A stretch of 64,000 nt of DNA, taken from contig CM070721.1 in the NCBI GenBank assembly GCA_036346275.1, forward strand, positions 5,778,452-5,842,451, read 5' to 3'. The translations under genes were made by a program, and so were the position numbers. Positions 45,541 to 58,212 of this stretch are shown piece by piece. The notes below the pieces were generated by a model that had not been told where the DNA came from, searched no databases, and saw nothing but the letters and a program-made list of their open reading frames with translations. This DNA comes from Otatea glauca. Its lineage: Eukaryota; Streptophyta; Magnoliopsida; Poales; Poaceae. The stretch's first letter is position 1; each line of letters begins with the position of its first letter.

Positions 45541-46870
45541 TATTTGTTTTCGAATATGACCCTTCTCGAGACTTTTTACGGATCTAGCCCCATAGAGCCT
45601 AATTTGGTATACGAGAGCTTTGAATTTTTGTTTTCATTTTTATCTAAGGAACCAACTATCTGTGAGTCTTTGCTTAATTTTTTCAATTTTTCTCGGAACC
45701 AATGGCCGCGAAATCTTATTTAATTTTATCTTTTTCCTTGCGGATCCAATGATGGCGACGAGCGCGATTTATTTTTCATATTTTTAAAATCATCCTCGTG
45801 GTCCACAATGGACCTTCTCTCATCTCCAAAGATCAACAAGGAAAATGAAACAAACGTCCCGGAATCAAGGAAAAGGAAACAAACGTCTGGAAAAGGAAAG
45901 GACCATACATTACGTCTTTGGGAAAAGGAAACGGGAGATGGGCGTGGCAGGGAGAACTTAGGTCCGCAATGGCTCCATGGTCGCCATCGGTGGCTTTTAA
46001 ACGACGCGGAGGTTCTTTGGTCGGCGACCTCGACGCGACCGTCGTCCTCGGCAAGTTTATAATTTATTTTTTGAAAATAATTTTATTAAGTACAAAATAA
46101 TCGAAAGTTTTTTGAGAATTTTTTAGAATTTTTAACATAATGTCTTTGTCTTTTCAAAAATCCTTCTATATTTTAAAAAAATAAAGGCAACTCACCTGTA
46201 GCTTCTTTTAGTCAGCACTGCACTGAGAAGCTTCTTCTCTTCCTCCTCCATTAAATCAAGAAAGAAGCTCCAAAGCTCCATCAATCCCGCACCAAATCTC
46301 CTCTTTCCATTTATGGTGTTAATTCCCAAATTTAGTGCTCTATTGCCAAAATTTCCTCCCAATCTGATTTGATCCCAAATTATGGTTTCCATAAATATAC
46401 TTGTTTGGTGCTATAAAAGCCGATTTGAGCTCTTCTCCACCCCATCGCATTGCGTAAATCTCCAAGTGCTCCCTCTTGTAAAGATCGCGGATTTTGGAGG
46501 TAACTCAAGCCATCACCGTCATCTTTCCCGCAAATTCACCGCAACCGTGACTCCTCCTCGCGGCGTCGGTCTGAAGCGACGATCTCGCCGCACAAGATCT
46601 TGACCATCTGCGACCGTAGGCCACCCCTAGCCTTCCTCCCTTGCTCCTCCAAGCCCGGAGAGCACGCTGTGCTCTCTGTGGAAGCTGCAAAAATAATAAT
46701 CTAAGATCAAAAAATTCTTTTTTCTTTCTCTTTCTTGATTTAAAATCTTTTGGGAGCCCGTTTTCGCCTATTCGACCTCTATTTAGTTCCGTTTTTCTTT
46801 CTAAATTCATTTAAAATTCTAAATTTCTCTTTTATTATTAAGTGTTGTATTCATACTTATCTTCTCATTT
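45541..46870. other. Intergenic, no gene seen
   Basis: Low-complexity and moderately GC-rich segments. Short frames at 45800-46060 and 46500-46800 show no recognisable domain. Confidence 0.35.
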
Positions 46871-46880
46871 AATTGATAAA

Positions 46881-46924
46881 GCGGGTGTACTGCCATCGTA
46901 GCGTTAGCACAGGCACTATACTAG
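46881..46924 (+). mobile_element. Diverged Helitron 3' end
   Basis: CGTAGCGTTAGCACAGGCAC and then TATACTAG, followed by T at 46925, resembles the right end of the Helitron at 12163-12192 (CGTAGCAATGCACGGGCAC and CTAG-T). No TCTCTACTA-type left end was found upstream, so it is a truncated or very diverged copy. Confidence 0.45.
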
Positions 46925-46925
46925 T

Positions 46926-49546
46926 AAGGGATGGGAATGGGATTGGAGCCTTTGTTTGGTCGGTGAGATGAGTAAAAATGGATGAGATGTCGTGTATCAT
47001 TTGGGTTTATTATTTTAGGCAAATAGAATGATTCAGTATTTATAGTGAATATTCTTTAAATTTGTATCACACTATTTAGATGGAATGGTTCTAGTTAAAC
47101 AATCAAACATATAGATGATTTTTTTGAACCATCTTATACATGTACCACTTAGTACAAGCAACCAAATACACCCTAAGAGTCAGCTCTCCTCTCTAGATCC
47201 AAATGGTCTATTAGAGTCGGCCGTGTAGTTTTTAGTGATGGTACTGGGGAAACACATTTTTAATTAAATAATTAATTTATGTAACTTGTTTATGAAAAAA
47301 ATGCACTATTAAGTTGCCACGGAGAGGGAGCAGTAGGTAATGGCCCGACCAGGAGGAGGAGGTGTGGGCGAAAAAAGAGTGATGCGGTTAGTTTCTTTTT
47401 TGTCTCATGGCCTAAATGTTGGTGTGCTGCTTTTCTTGGAGAGGAGAACAAACGACCACCAACTCGTATTTATATATTAGTAAAGATAAAGATAAGTAGT
47501 CTGTTCACATAAAAAAGTATGTTAAAAGAAGAAAACCAAATTCCTCTAAAAAATAAAAACAATATTTATTTTTGTGAGAATTTGAATTTTGAACTTTGTT
47601 TGGTATGAATCCATACTTGACCATCATTTTATGAACTAACTGCTGATAACAAGTCACCTTAAAATTTTCACTTCTTCCTGCTTATGAATGTCTTCTATTA
47701 ACATTGGCAACATATATGTGCAATTACCCTCTTTATGTGCACTCGTGCAATTACTTTTCGTTTGTCACCAAATCAACTTAAAAAATCCCTAAAAGGAGTT
47801 GGTGTCTGCACCCTCTCATCTTTACTCGTCTCATTGAGCATTCTCTACTCTCCTTACTTCCAAAGATCTTCTGTGGATGGATATAGCGATGTGTGTTTGT
47901 CATGTGAAGGATTGTTTGCAAATGATTGCTGCATCTACACATGTGTATATACGTGTATCCTATTGATTTGATGTGAATTATGTATGCGACCTTTTAGATT
48001 TGCCGTTTGCGGATAATTATTTTTGCATTTTTAAGTTTTAAATTTATTATATATTTATTTCATATTGGTCGCAACACATAGACACTATGCCAGTATGTTT
48101 AAATTTCAAGCTCAATTTGTTCCATGTTAAAAGTAACACAAATGAATGAAAACTGACAAATGATAAATAAAAAGTAAAAAGAAAAAAAGACAAATGCTAC
48201 TATTACCAATAAAGTTGTCCTTTTTTATTCCTCCAACGTATTTTGAATTTGAAGTTGGAACACTTATGGACTACACTGCCAACTTTTTCAGAATTTTCCA
48301 TGGTGACCTGATGCCAAAACTGAAAGTTGACGAGTGCATGAAAAAGGGTGATGATATAAAGTAGGTTGCTCATTAACGTTTTGGTGAATTTTTAGTGTTA
48401 TATTGCAGCAAGTTATTACAATCATAAAAGCAAAACTAGTGCAACATATGCACAGTAATGCTGTTCTGAATGCTACCGAGTTCAATTTCTTTGTCGCCAT
48501 CTATTTCTTTTTTCAAACGAAGATACATCAGAAAAAACAAAGTTAATTATATTTTTTATGTCATTGAATCAACATATTGTTTTTTTGTTTCGAGAGTATA
48601 CAAGGCATACCTACACACCACCTACGCATACACCCTGTGAGTATGTCACCTACGCATAATTGATTTTATCGAAGGCACTTGACTATCGTAAGCCTTGCTA
48701 GTGTGAGCGCATATTTTACCACCAAACACGCATGTGTTGTCAATAAAGTTTCACCTAAAAATACATAGAACTTCTTTTTACAATTATTGCTATAATTGTT
48801 TAATTTATGCAACTTTGAACCCCTTATGCTTATCATCCCTAGAAAGAATAACCGTGTCAGGGGTGGAGTTTAGTAGGGACCAATATGGGCCGTGGCCACC
48901 CCTTAATTTTTGCATGTCTTTGGAGAAAAATAATAGAAGTTAGGTCTAGCACTTGCTTGAGCATGTAAAAAAAGGTAACGTCTTCTTTATGAAATTCATT
49001 CGTTTTAAATGTTAGCTTCAACTTAATGTGTGCCCAAGCTCCTCCACTTATAGATGTTATCCACCCAAGAAAATTCCATATTACCCAAACTTGTAAGAAA
49101 TGATCAACATTTTTCAATGATGCTTCAGATACAGGGAAGGAAGGAGAGACGTGCGATCGGTGAGGCGCTACCACTTGCGTTTGCGTACATATAAATGCAT
49201 GGGAGGTGGACGCACTTGATGGACAAATAATGGAAACAAACAAAGAGACAACACTACATATACAAGTTTTATACTTGTTCATTCTTGGATATTTAAATAG
49301 CTATATCTCTTCAACCGAGTGTTCATTTTGAATTCTGTTTTAACCATTTTACCGTGTGTCCACACAATAAAAATGAACAAAACAAGATCTGTATTGCATA
49401 CATTTTCAATGATATAATGATACATAAATTATTAATTGCCAACAACCTAAAGTTGCTAGTTGCAAGAACCTAAAGTTGCTATCTATCGGCACCTATATAC
49501 TGACAACTATAATTATGTGCATATTATAGTTGCTAGTAGCCGGCTG
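46926..49546. other. Intergenic, no gene seen
   Basis: Mostly AT-rich DNA with scattered short open frames that lack motifs. From about 49440 to 49640 there are many TGCTAG(C/T) words in both orientations. No gene, RNA gene or complete transposon could be supported. Confidence 0.35.
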
Positions 49547-50098
49547 TTATAGCTACTAGATGCTAGCAATGTATTAAATAACATGTAGTGCTACTAGCAG
49601 ATTAGAGTATTTGCTAGCACTGAGGCTGTTAGTAGCGGACACATAGAACTGCTAGCTAAGAAATACTTTATCAATATGTCTCCAAAACATATTTAATATG
49701 GGTCTTATTTTGTTAATATTCGATGTAAAGATAACACGAACAGGTACCAAGAGACTTTGCTTGATTTTGGGTAAACCATCTCCATACTCCAAGTAGACGT
49801 GAGTGTCTTGCTGTGTTGGGTTGGTACAACACGGGTCCATTGGGTTGCGTGCCTAAATCATGTCGGCCGGCCTGGCTCACCTTTGACGAGCCCTATTTGC
49901 ACTATTGCGATGAGAGGAAAGGAGCCGAAGACACACAGAGTTAAGGTAGTGGATACAAATATTAAGGGATAAGAACTAAATTGTATTCATTCTTAAATAG
50001 GTACAGAGTTACCGTCTCCTCCTCCCTCTCTGCCTGGCTGCCTCCCCCTCTGTTTTCTCCACCCCGGCCACCTTCGCCCCAACTTCTCCCTTCCCCTC
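49547..50098. repeat. Copy A of a 552-bp duplicated segment
   Basis: This matches 60436-60987 base for base at a constant offset of 10889, with only five substitutions (49620, 49760, 49782, 49866 and 49936) and no indels, about 99.1 percent identity. It ends where the copia LTR of element 3 begins in the other copy. It contains a 62-codon minus-strand open frame (49840-49652) of unknown meaning, also open in copy B. Confidence 0.95.
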
Positions 50099-51450
50099 CC
50101 CCTCTACCTCCCTCCCCAGTTGGCCCGGCCTCTGCCTTATCGGCCTCCACAGCACAACCGTCTTCCCTGCATTCCCAGTCGCACGCTGCCGTGGGCCAAA
50201 ACGGATCGTGCCAACTCGAGCACGACTCATGGACATGTGTATTGCCGTGATGCCCATCATGCCTAGAAACGAGGCCGGGCCCGACCCAGTTAACATGCCA
50301 CGAGGGCACGACCCAAATGAAACAATGCTATGCTATGTGAAAGATCGAAAAAGGCGACTAGAGGGGGGGTGAATAGGAGCCAAATAAAATTTTCGAATAA
50401 ACTCTCCCCCTAAAATTCAAACCACCAAAAGACCAGAAAGAAACTGCACTGGTCGGGTATTTCTGATCGGATGAATAGTACCCGACCTCTGAGAGGTCGG
50501 ATGAGCAGACTCCGACCAAGTGATCGGATGAACGATACTTGGGTGAATAGTGTTCGGATGAGCGAGACCCGACCTCGGAGGTCGGATGAACGATACTCGG
50601 TGAATAGAAAAATCAAGACGGTCTCAAAAATGAAAACGATGTAACTTTTGATCGGTGATCCAAAAGCAGATGAAAATTGGTGTGCACCTCCCAAAGGATG
50701 TCAGAACCTATTTCAATCAACAATCGAAGGAATTAATACCAAGGTTCCGTCCTTTTCAGTTTAACAAATGCAACACCAAAAAGAGTCACGAACACAAACT
50801 TCACCCCTAACTTGCTGGTGGGAGTTGATGGTCAGAAATCCTTGGATGACTCTCCACAAATCATAGCAAGTAAGTACACGAAGAAACAACCCTTCAAACA
50901 AATAGAAACACTATCTGAAAACTAGGTACAGAAATTGGTTTCTTGCAAAACTGAATAGAAGAGGTTGTAGATTGCCTAGATGATTGGGATATGATCTATA
51001 GAAGATTCATCCAAAGAATCTTTCATCCTTGGCAACAAGAACCAGAAGCCAATCAAGACTAAAGAACTGCAAGTCACACGTTTACGCACTTTAAGAACAC
51101 ACATATTTACAAACTTGCAACAAGAATGCAAGGATTGCCTAGATGATTGAAAGCACCAAGTCCAGAGAAGAGTTCATCAATCATGAATTTCAACAAAGAC
51201 TTAATAGCATGTAGAAGGAGATGAGGCAAATCCAAATTACGTAAAGTAAATTGCAAGTAAGTAAATGCGGAATTTAGATAACAGAATTCAAGTGCGTAAT
51301 GTAAATACGTAAGAGAAATGAGACAAGAATATAAATGAAGAACATTTCATTTCGGAAGGAGGTTTACAAAGCCTCACAACAAAGTGGGCAAAGCTCAAAT
51401 GAGCAAAGAAAACCTCAGAACCTTCCAAGAGGGAGGCTGCCCTACCCCTC

Positions 51451-51458
51451 TATTTATA
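51451..51458 (-). promoter_or_regulatory. TATA box of the element 2 LTR
   Basis: TATAAATA on the minus strand lies about midway in the LTR. It is placed correctly for a U3 promoter that would transcribe toward lower coordinates. Confidence 0.55.
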
Positions 51459-52083
51459 GTGACACAGGATCAATTCCCACCTTTGGATGTCCCGCTTCAA
51501 TCCTAAGCCAACATCCAAGAGCCAGATTTGATCCTTACACCGCACTCTCAACAACTCTCAACTACTCACGCAGACTTTCCTCACCGCCACCCCAAGGAGA
51601 CACCCTCTCCTGTCTATTCATAGCAGTGCTTGGAACACCTACCACCCTAGGATGAGCCTCTAAACCCTAGAGCACTCCATCAAGGGCTGAGATTTTACCC
51701 ACTCACAAAGCTATGCATGGGCTCACCCGAAACCCAACAACACAACGGGTTTTGCACGCTTTTCGACTCATACTAACTTGACCCGCTACTCTATCTTCCT
51801 GACCGCGATCCAACGGTCCTCCTTGATCAAAGCAGCTCCAAGTTAGCATCTCATCCATTCCTTTGTCTTCTCGGCTTGCAGCTACTCCCTGGCCTCAGTC
51901 ATCTTTGGCGACACCTTGATCATCTGGACCTCAGCTCTCCCAGCCTAGTCCTGATCCCCTTCGCCTCACCATGACCTAGCTCCAAAGTCCTGCAACCATC
52001 ATAGACAAGGAAACCACATCACATAGCAATGTCCAACAACACATATCCATCTCAACAGACAGATATACACTACGCTGACCAGC

Positions 52084-52490
52084 ATAACCCCGACCACACG
52101 TGGTCTGACCACTGGTCTCCATCCCGACCAACCATGGTCTGACCACTGGTCTCCATCCCGACCACTCAAGGTCGGACGACCCAACCACTCGGGGTCGGAC
52201 GACTGGTCTTCGACCAGCCAAAGCCCCGACCACTCAGGTCGGACGACCCGACCACTCGGGGTCGGACGACTGGTCTCCGACCAGCCAAAGCCCCGACCAC
52301 TCAGGTCGGACGACCCGACCACTCGGGGTCGGACGACTGGTCTCCGACCAGCCAAAGCCTGACCTCTCAGGTCGGACGACCCGACCACTCGGGTCGGACG
52401 ACCGTCTGCAACACAGCCAAAGCCCCGACCACTCAGGTCGGACGACCCGACCACTCGGGGTCGGACGACTGGTCTCCAACCAGTAACTCA
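52084..52490. repeat. Tandem GGTCGGACGA-type repeats inside the LTR
   Basis: About four and a half units of 70-74 bp, each with CCGACCACTC(A)GGTCGG, GACCACTCGGGGTCGG and CTGGTC-TCC-GACCAG. Most sub-words are themselves hairpins. The first, more diverged units (52084-52170) carry CGACCACACGTGGTCTG. Confidence 0.9.
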
Positions 52491-52602
52491 AATTGCTCTA
52501 GCTCGAAAAACAATCCAAATCAAACTCAACCTTGAGCACACCTTGCTCAAATAAAGTCAAATACTCATCACAAACATGGATGGACCTCCACATGGTCCTT
52601 CA

Positions 52603-54439
52603 ATCTCCCCCTTGATGAGTATATTGACAAACCACACAAAAGGCATAAATTTGAGTTTGAATGAGAGAAGAAGAAAGCAATTTGATTGCAAAGCCAAACT
52701 TGGTCCAGAGAGAAAGATATAAAATTATGACCAAGTTGGCAAGAAAGAATTTAGAGCAAGACCATGAAAAGAGCAAGTTTTCACAAAAGCTCTAAAAACC
52801 AATCATAAGTGTCAAATGTGATTATGATCCATAAGAGATAGCAAAGATTTACAAAAATCAAGAACCAACAAGCTTTCACATTTCTATCTCCTCCTTTTCT
52901 ACATTTTAAATGATGCCTTTTCTACATTTTCTCCCTTTTGGCAATATAGGCATCAAAATAGAATTTTCTCCTCTTTTATGTATGCATGAAATGCAACCTA
53001 AGGGAGCTTTGAAGATTATCCAAATGATCATAATGACAAGATATGACACCAAGCTTATTAATCTCAGATTATGACCAAACTAAGACATGTCCAAGTGCAA
53101 ATAACAAATTTTGCTCATAAGCGAAGTTTTGAAAATGTATCATTTTTAGCAAGATTTGACAAGTGCAAAACTTAGCAAAGTTTCAAAACTAGAAGCAAAA
53201 CCACTCGGGATCAAATGGAAAACCTAGAGTTCAACCTACTCAACACTTTGGGGAATTTTGAAGTGCATATAAGGTCCTTCGAGCCCATTTTTCAATTTAT
53301 GCAAATTTTCTTTAAGACTTCGAAAAACATAGCGGGGTGCAAATGTTTGACATTATTTGCATTCTTTACCCACTTATGTGTTTGATATTTGCAATTTTTT
53401 TGTTGATTGACTCAAGCCATTTTCGATCATCTCAAGAGTAACTCTTAAGAGAATGATCTTGGTCATACACAATATATTCCAAGTTCATCCCAAATGCAAT
53501 GGGAGGCGCCTCGAGAATATAAAGTCTTGAGATCAATTTTGCACAAAAGAGTCAATTTTTTTAATTTTCAATTTAGCACATATAAGCAATTCTGAAGGAC
53601 TCAAATATGGATCAAGCAAATTTCACCCAAGTTGCTATAGGGACTCTAGAGAATTCCAAAATTTCACAATTCATGGTAAAAGCTCTTAGAGAAGAAACTT
53701 AGTAAGTAAAAGCAACATGTTTCATCAAGTTTTCATTTAAAGCTTTTAAGTTTTTCAGATTTCAATGAACATTAGCTTGATAAAAGAACTTGGACATATC
53801 TAAGCTAGTGATTTTCTTCGAAAGATATAGCATGATGTATTTCACGAAGATTGAGTCAAATGCATAATAGACAAAGCTCATAAAACGGAAAATGCAGTCT
53901 AAATGCAATGCATGAACAGATTTCCAAACTCCCCCTCAACAATTGAATCAATTTTAAGCTCAAATCTGGTTAAAGTTGGGTTATTATCAAGATTAGGCAT
54001 AAAGAAAACCCGAATGAACTCAATAATAACGGAAAAAGCAGAATGAGGAGAAGAAGTCGAAAGTCAAAAGCGGATGGCTATAGAGCATAGAAAAGATATA
54101 AGAAACTAACTACAGCTTAGACTCGCTCTTATCTTCCCAAAAGACTGACATAGGGAAGCTGACTCTAGATCCTAACTAAGGAGTGCACACAGACCCTGTC
54201 TACCCAGGAGGTCCAAAACCTGCTAGACTTAAAAGACGTGAGGAACTCAACCTAGAGAGAGAGAGAACAACTAATCACGCATGATAGCAACCTAAAGCAC
54301 AAGATAAGAGGTCCATGCAAGACATGCCAGAAGTCTAAGTGAGTGAACTCAACTCAAGAAAACAAGCCCAAAGACACCTGTAAGAAAGGAAATCTTTGGA
54401 AGAAAAAAATAAGTACATAATACACAAACCAGCTCCCCC
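52603..54439 (-). other. 3' non-coding tract of element 2 with three polypurine boxes
   Basis: Between the RNase H stop and the 3' LTR there is 1.8 kb without a gene. On the minus strand it has GGGGGAG boxes at 54440-54433 (touching the stop codon), 53936-53929 and 52613-52605 (the true primer next to the LTR). Multiple polypurine tracts upstream of the 3' LTR are a described feature of Sireviruses. The rest is A/T-rich filler. Confidence 0.7.
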
Positions 54440-55453
54440 TCAAGATAAGCCGTATGGGCTCACGACTCCAAGCTCACTCCTCAAGGCAACAAACCTGGAG
54501 CTATTCAAAGGCTTGGTGAAGATATCGGCTAACTGGAGGTCACTCTTTACAAACTGAAGCGCGGTATCTCCCTTCTCTACATGGTCTCTAAGGAAGTGAT
54601 ATCTAATATCAATGTGCTTGGTCCGGGAATGTTGCACTGGGTTTTTAGCAATGCAAATAGCTGAAGTGTTGTCACAGAAAAGTGGCACAACCTCTATCTC
54701 TAACCCATAGTCCCGCAAGGTCGATCTCATCCAGCACCAGCTACAACAATCGGTGCGACAACATACTCGGCCTCGGTGGTGGTATGCAACCCAGCATCGC
54801 TTCCTAGATGACCAAGAAACAAGAGAAGTGCCAATGAATTGGCAAGTGCCAGAAGTGCTCTTCCTATCTATCCTATAGCCAGCAAAGTCGGCATCGGAAA
54901 AAGCTCTAAGAGATAGACAAGAAGAAGAAGAGTACCAAATACCATAATTAGTGGTAGCACGAAGGTACCTGAAGATGCGCTTGACCGCCTGGCGGTGAGA
55001 GGTGCGAGGAGAAGCTTGAAATCGAGCGCACAGACACACAGCGAAATGTATGTCCGGCCTCGAGGCAGTGAGGTACAAGAGGGAGCCGATCATGCTCCGA
55101 AACTCCTTTTGATCGGCAGGCTCACCATCCTCATCGGGCTCGAGGACAACAGTGGTGGCCATAGGAGTCATCACCGGCTTCCCATCTGACATGTCGAAGC
55201 GCCTCAGGAGGTCACGGGTATATTTGCCTTGATGCAAGAAGGTACCCTCCCGAGTCTGCTTGATTTGGAAGCCAAGAAAGTAGCTCAACTCGCCCATCAT
55301 ACTCATCTCAAACTCTGTACTCATCACATCAGAAAACCGAGAGACAAGAGAATGAGACGAGCCACCAAAAATGATATCGTTCACATAAATCTGGACAAGA
55401 AGAAAATGAGACTCATGGTGTCTGATGAACAGAGTTTTGTCTACTATGCCCAT
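54440..55453 (-). pseudogene. Element 2 reverse transcriptase C-terminal part and RNase H
   Basis: This open frame of 337 codons contains the RT catalytic box, read here as YVNDIIFGG, so the first Asp of the usual YVDD is replaced by Asn (55381-55379). It continues with copia landmarks GELSYFLGFQIKQ, GSLLYLTASRPDIHFAV, FSDADFAG and DRKSTSG. In the RNase H part the sequence between SWSSRK and LRDYGLEIE is scrambled by compensating frameshifts (around 54770). It recovers at LFCDNTSAICIAKNP and ends HIDIRYHFLRDHV...FTKPL. Both polymerase and RNase H are therefore defective. The N-terminal half of RT is at 55579-56046. Confidence 0.9.
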
Positions 55454-55578
55454 TTCAAAGTCATGGCTAAGAAGATAAGACTTGAGCCTCTCATACCATG
55501 CTCTGGGGGCCTGCTTGAGTCCATACAGAGCTTTGGAAAGCTTGTATACATGACTCGAAAACTTGGGGTTCTCAAATC

Positions 55579-56046
55579 CTAGAGGTTGCTTGACATAAAC
55601 CTCTTCCTCAATATAGCCATTGAGGAATGCACTCTTGACATCATTTGATAGAGCTTGAAGCCCCGGGATGCAGAGAATGCAAGCAGGATCCTAATAGCCT
55701 CTAGCCTAGCTACAGGGGCAAAGGTCTCTTCAAAGTTAAGACCCTCAACTTGAGAAAAGCCCTGTGCATAGCCTAGCCTTCTTGCGAATGACAACCCCAT
55801 CCTCACTCTGCTTGTTTTTGAACACCCACTTGGTCCCAATGACATTATGACCGGATGGGGCTCGACAAGTCGCCATACCTTGTTCCTCTCAAAGTTCTCA
55901 AGTTCCTCATGCATAGCATTAATCCACGACTCATCGGATAATGCATGAGAAACATCCTTCGGCTCAAAGGAGGCAACGAAGGCGAGTGAAGATGAAGGAG
56001 GACGGACCAGTTCTTGAGCGAGTGACACGCTCGAACAAATCGCCAA
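55579..56046 (-). pseudogene. Element 2 reverse transcriptase, N-terminal part
   Basis: The frame encodes EPKDVSHALSDESWINAMHE and ELENFERNKVWRLVEPHP, the usual entry into the plant copia RT domain. After a scrambled patch (about 55840-55780) it resumes with GFSQVEGLNFEETFAPVARL and EAIRILLAFSASRGFKLYQM. It loses frame again near 55620 before the catalytic box in the neighbouring frame. At least two frameshifts separate it from the downstream RT part. Confidence 0.88.
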
Positions 56047-56099
56047 TCATCCGATCGGAAGGATGATGTCTCCGAATATGACGGGAGGTCCAAAGAATG

Positions 56100-57112
56100 T
56101 GGCCTCTACCTCTTGAGCAAGAGGTAGGAACAGAGCCACTCATTGAAGGAGAGTCGGAAAGCAAGGGTGGTCTCCCGAGGTGCGTAAATGGAAACAGAGG
56201 CACCTCGGTGAAGAGGGACTGGATCCGGTGGAACACCATCATCTCCATCATCCTTATCTTCTTCAAAGATGGTCTCGGAGGGATAAGAAGAGCTCAAACA
56301 TCGTGTCTAGCTCTGGCTAGCCTCATCAAAGGTCACATCACAGACTCTATGATCCTATGTGCATCAACACTTGCACTTATAGCTACGAGAAGAAGACGAG
56401 TAACCTAGAAAGATACCATCGTAAGAGCGAGACTCAAACTTATCTAGGTTACGGACTTCAAGATAAAACACTTGCAACCGAAACGCGAAAAATGAGACAC
56501 ACTGGGCTTTCGCCATATCTCAACTCATAAGAAGTGCGATGCAAATGTGCTCTCAAAACACGCGATTAGAAACATTGCAAGCGTAGCTAGTCTCATTAAA
56601 ACTTCCTATGAGTATCAGACTCATCTAGCATCGTCCCGACCATCTCAACCGTGGTCCTGTTCTTCCTTTCCACTATGCCATTCTCACGAGGGGCGAGGGA
56701 GAAGAGAACGATGCTCTAAACCAGACTCCACACAAAAACTCTCAAAGTAGGAATTCTTGAACTCTGTGCCATTATCACTGCGAATAGCTCGTAATGCACA
56801 GGGAGCTCAATAGACAACCTACTGACCAAACCCCTGAAGTGAGAAAAGTCTCATCCTTCGAGGCCATGAAGAATACCCAAGAGAATCTAGAAAAATCATC
56901 AACGATGACAAGAACATACCACTTCCTCTTCTTGATCGCACTCTAGCCGGACCAACGGTGTCCATATGTAAAAGCCGTCCCGGTGCATCACCATCACTTG
57001 GCCACAGGAGGATGAGAAGCGGAACCATCTTGCCATGTCGGCAAGGAGAGCAAACTAAGTCTTTGACCATCTTGAGTTTGGGCAAACCCCGAATGAGATC
57101 GTGGCTGCTAAC
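56100..57112 (-). pseudogene. Element 2 integrase, heavily broken
   Basis: The zinc-binding region begins at the end of the preceding frame (FWHRRLGHIGFDHLT, His residues) and continues with CSPCRHGKM (57045-57020, Cys pair). The core starts LLHMDTVGPARVRSRRG (about 56965-56915), with the first catalytic Asp in HMD. About 300 bp further on, minus-strand words reading RKNRTTVEMVGTMLDE (56675-56630) mark the conserved integrase core end. The frame is broken several times, so only fragments are readable. It would insert the cDNA copy into the genome if intact. Confidence 0.8.
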
Positions 57113-57658
57113 TCAAGTCAAATGATCAAAACCAATGTGACCAAGTCTCCTATGCCAGAAGGAGAGATCACGGGACTCAGAAGCAATCAAACATCGAAGA
57201 GAGTCTCTAGAAGAAGCAGAAAAATCAGCACGAAAGACTCTCCCAAATCTAGAAATCCCGCAAACTAACCCTCCTGATGAATCAAGGATTCTACAGGCAT
57301 TACTCTTGAAGCTTACCTCGAAAGAGTCATCAATAAGCTGAGAAACAGAGAGCAGATTGAATTGCAGCTTACTTACTAAGGCAACATCTTTAAGAATGAA
57401 ATTTTGGTTAATGTAGATGGTACCTTTAGCTATGACTCTACCTGAAGAAGTATCCCCGAAAGTGATCAACTCATCACCGGGGGCTCGGACTAGGGAAGAG
57501 AACCATCGAGAATCTCCGGTCATATGACGAGAACAACCTGAGTCGACAATCCAAACATCTCCCTTCCCAATCCGACGAACCTGATCAAGACACAAGAGAG
57601 AGAGATGACTCAGTACTGGGATATAGTGAAGACTTGGGAACCCAATACTGAACCACAT
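57113..57658 (-). pseudogene. Element 2 protease and GAG-pre-integrase region
   Basis: The 181-codon open frame holds the retroviral-type aspartic protease signature in WIVDSGCSRHMTGDSRWF (Asp-Ser-Gly near 57545). It continues with LLSVSQLIDDSFEVSF and ends in the GAG-pre-integrase motif FWHRRLGHIGFDHLT. The protease would cut the polyprotein. It is the least damaged part of pol here, but is separated by stops and frameshifts from gag upstream and integrase downstream. Confidence 0.9.
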
Positions 57659-58212
57659 GACGCCTCAGAGTACCAGCCACAGAAGAAGACTGGACTCGAG
57701 TGTCTCTCTGACGTTTAACTCTAACAAGATCAGTAGCAACTTTAGTAGATGATCTAGGAGTCAAATCGGGTTGGCATGCCGTGGTGCAAAAGCCGAGCCA
57801 CCCAATGAGGCTTCCTAAATCTCCTACCGAAAACACCTCACGCCACGATATCTACCTCGATAGGAAAAACGAGGAATATCAAAAGGACGGCGGAAAGACC
57901 GACTACTGACACTCCAAGACTAAAACTCAAGAACCAAAGATGAAAACCGAGTCCCGGGCGCCGCCCAAAAACAGACGACTCTCTAACCATTCTAGAAGCG
58001 GTGTGTACCTTAGAGCACTCAAAGTCTAGGGATGACCTCGAATACCCCTAAGAGCGACAACACGCCACGCCGAGTGATCTTGGCGCGCTGAAGCGTAAAT
58101 CTACTAGGTGACCATCCTTCTTACGTAAGGTGCATGTGTACTTCGCCTTGCTAGAGGCGTAGCAATAGGAGTAACACCCTTCTAGTCAAGTCCTATGGAC
58201 AACCCCAGAGAC

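Larger units (their letters stand above)
50338..52602 (-). mobile_element. 3' LTR of Sirevirus-like element 2, 2265 bp
   Basis: On the minus strand it starts TGAAGGACC at 52602 and ends GATCTTTCA at 50338, imperfect 9-bp inverted ends. A polypurine tract (52613-52605) immediately precedes it. Near its end is the CTATTCACC plus C-run block followed by TCTAGTCGCC. Hairpins such as CCGACCTC with GAGGTCGG (50490-50508 and 50569-50585) and a tandem array at 52084-52490 give it strong palindromic content. It is among the longer copia LTRs. Confidence 0.9.

Noticed and set aside
51976..52491. Open frames of up to 151 codons with repeated Val-Gly-Ser-Ser-Asp words on the minus strand
   Set aside because: They are translations of the GGTCGGACGA tandem array in an LTR, in several frames at once; no coding signal.
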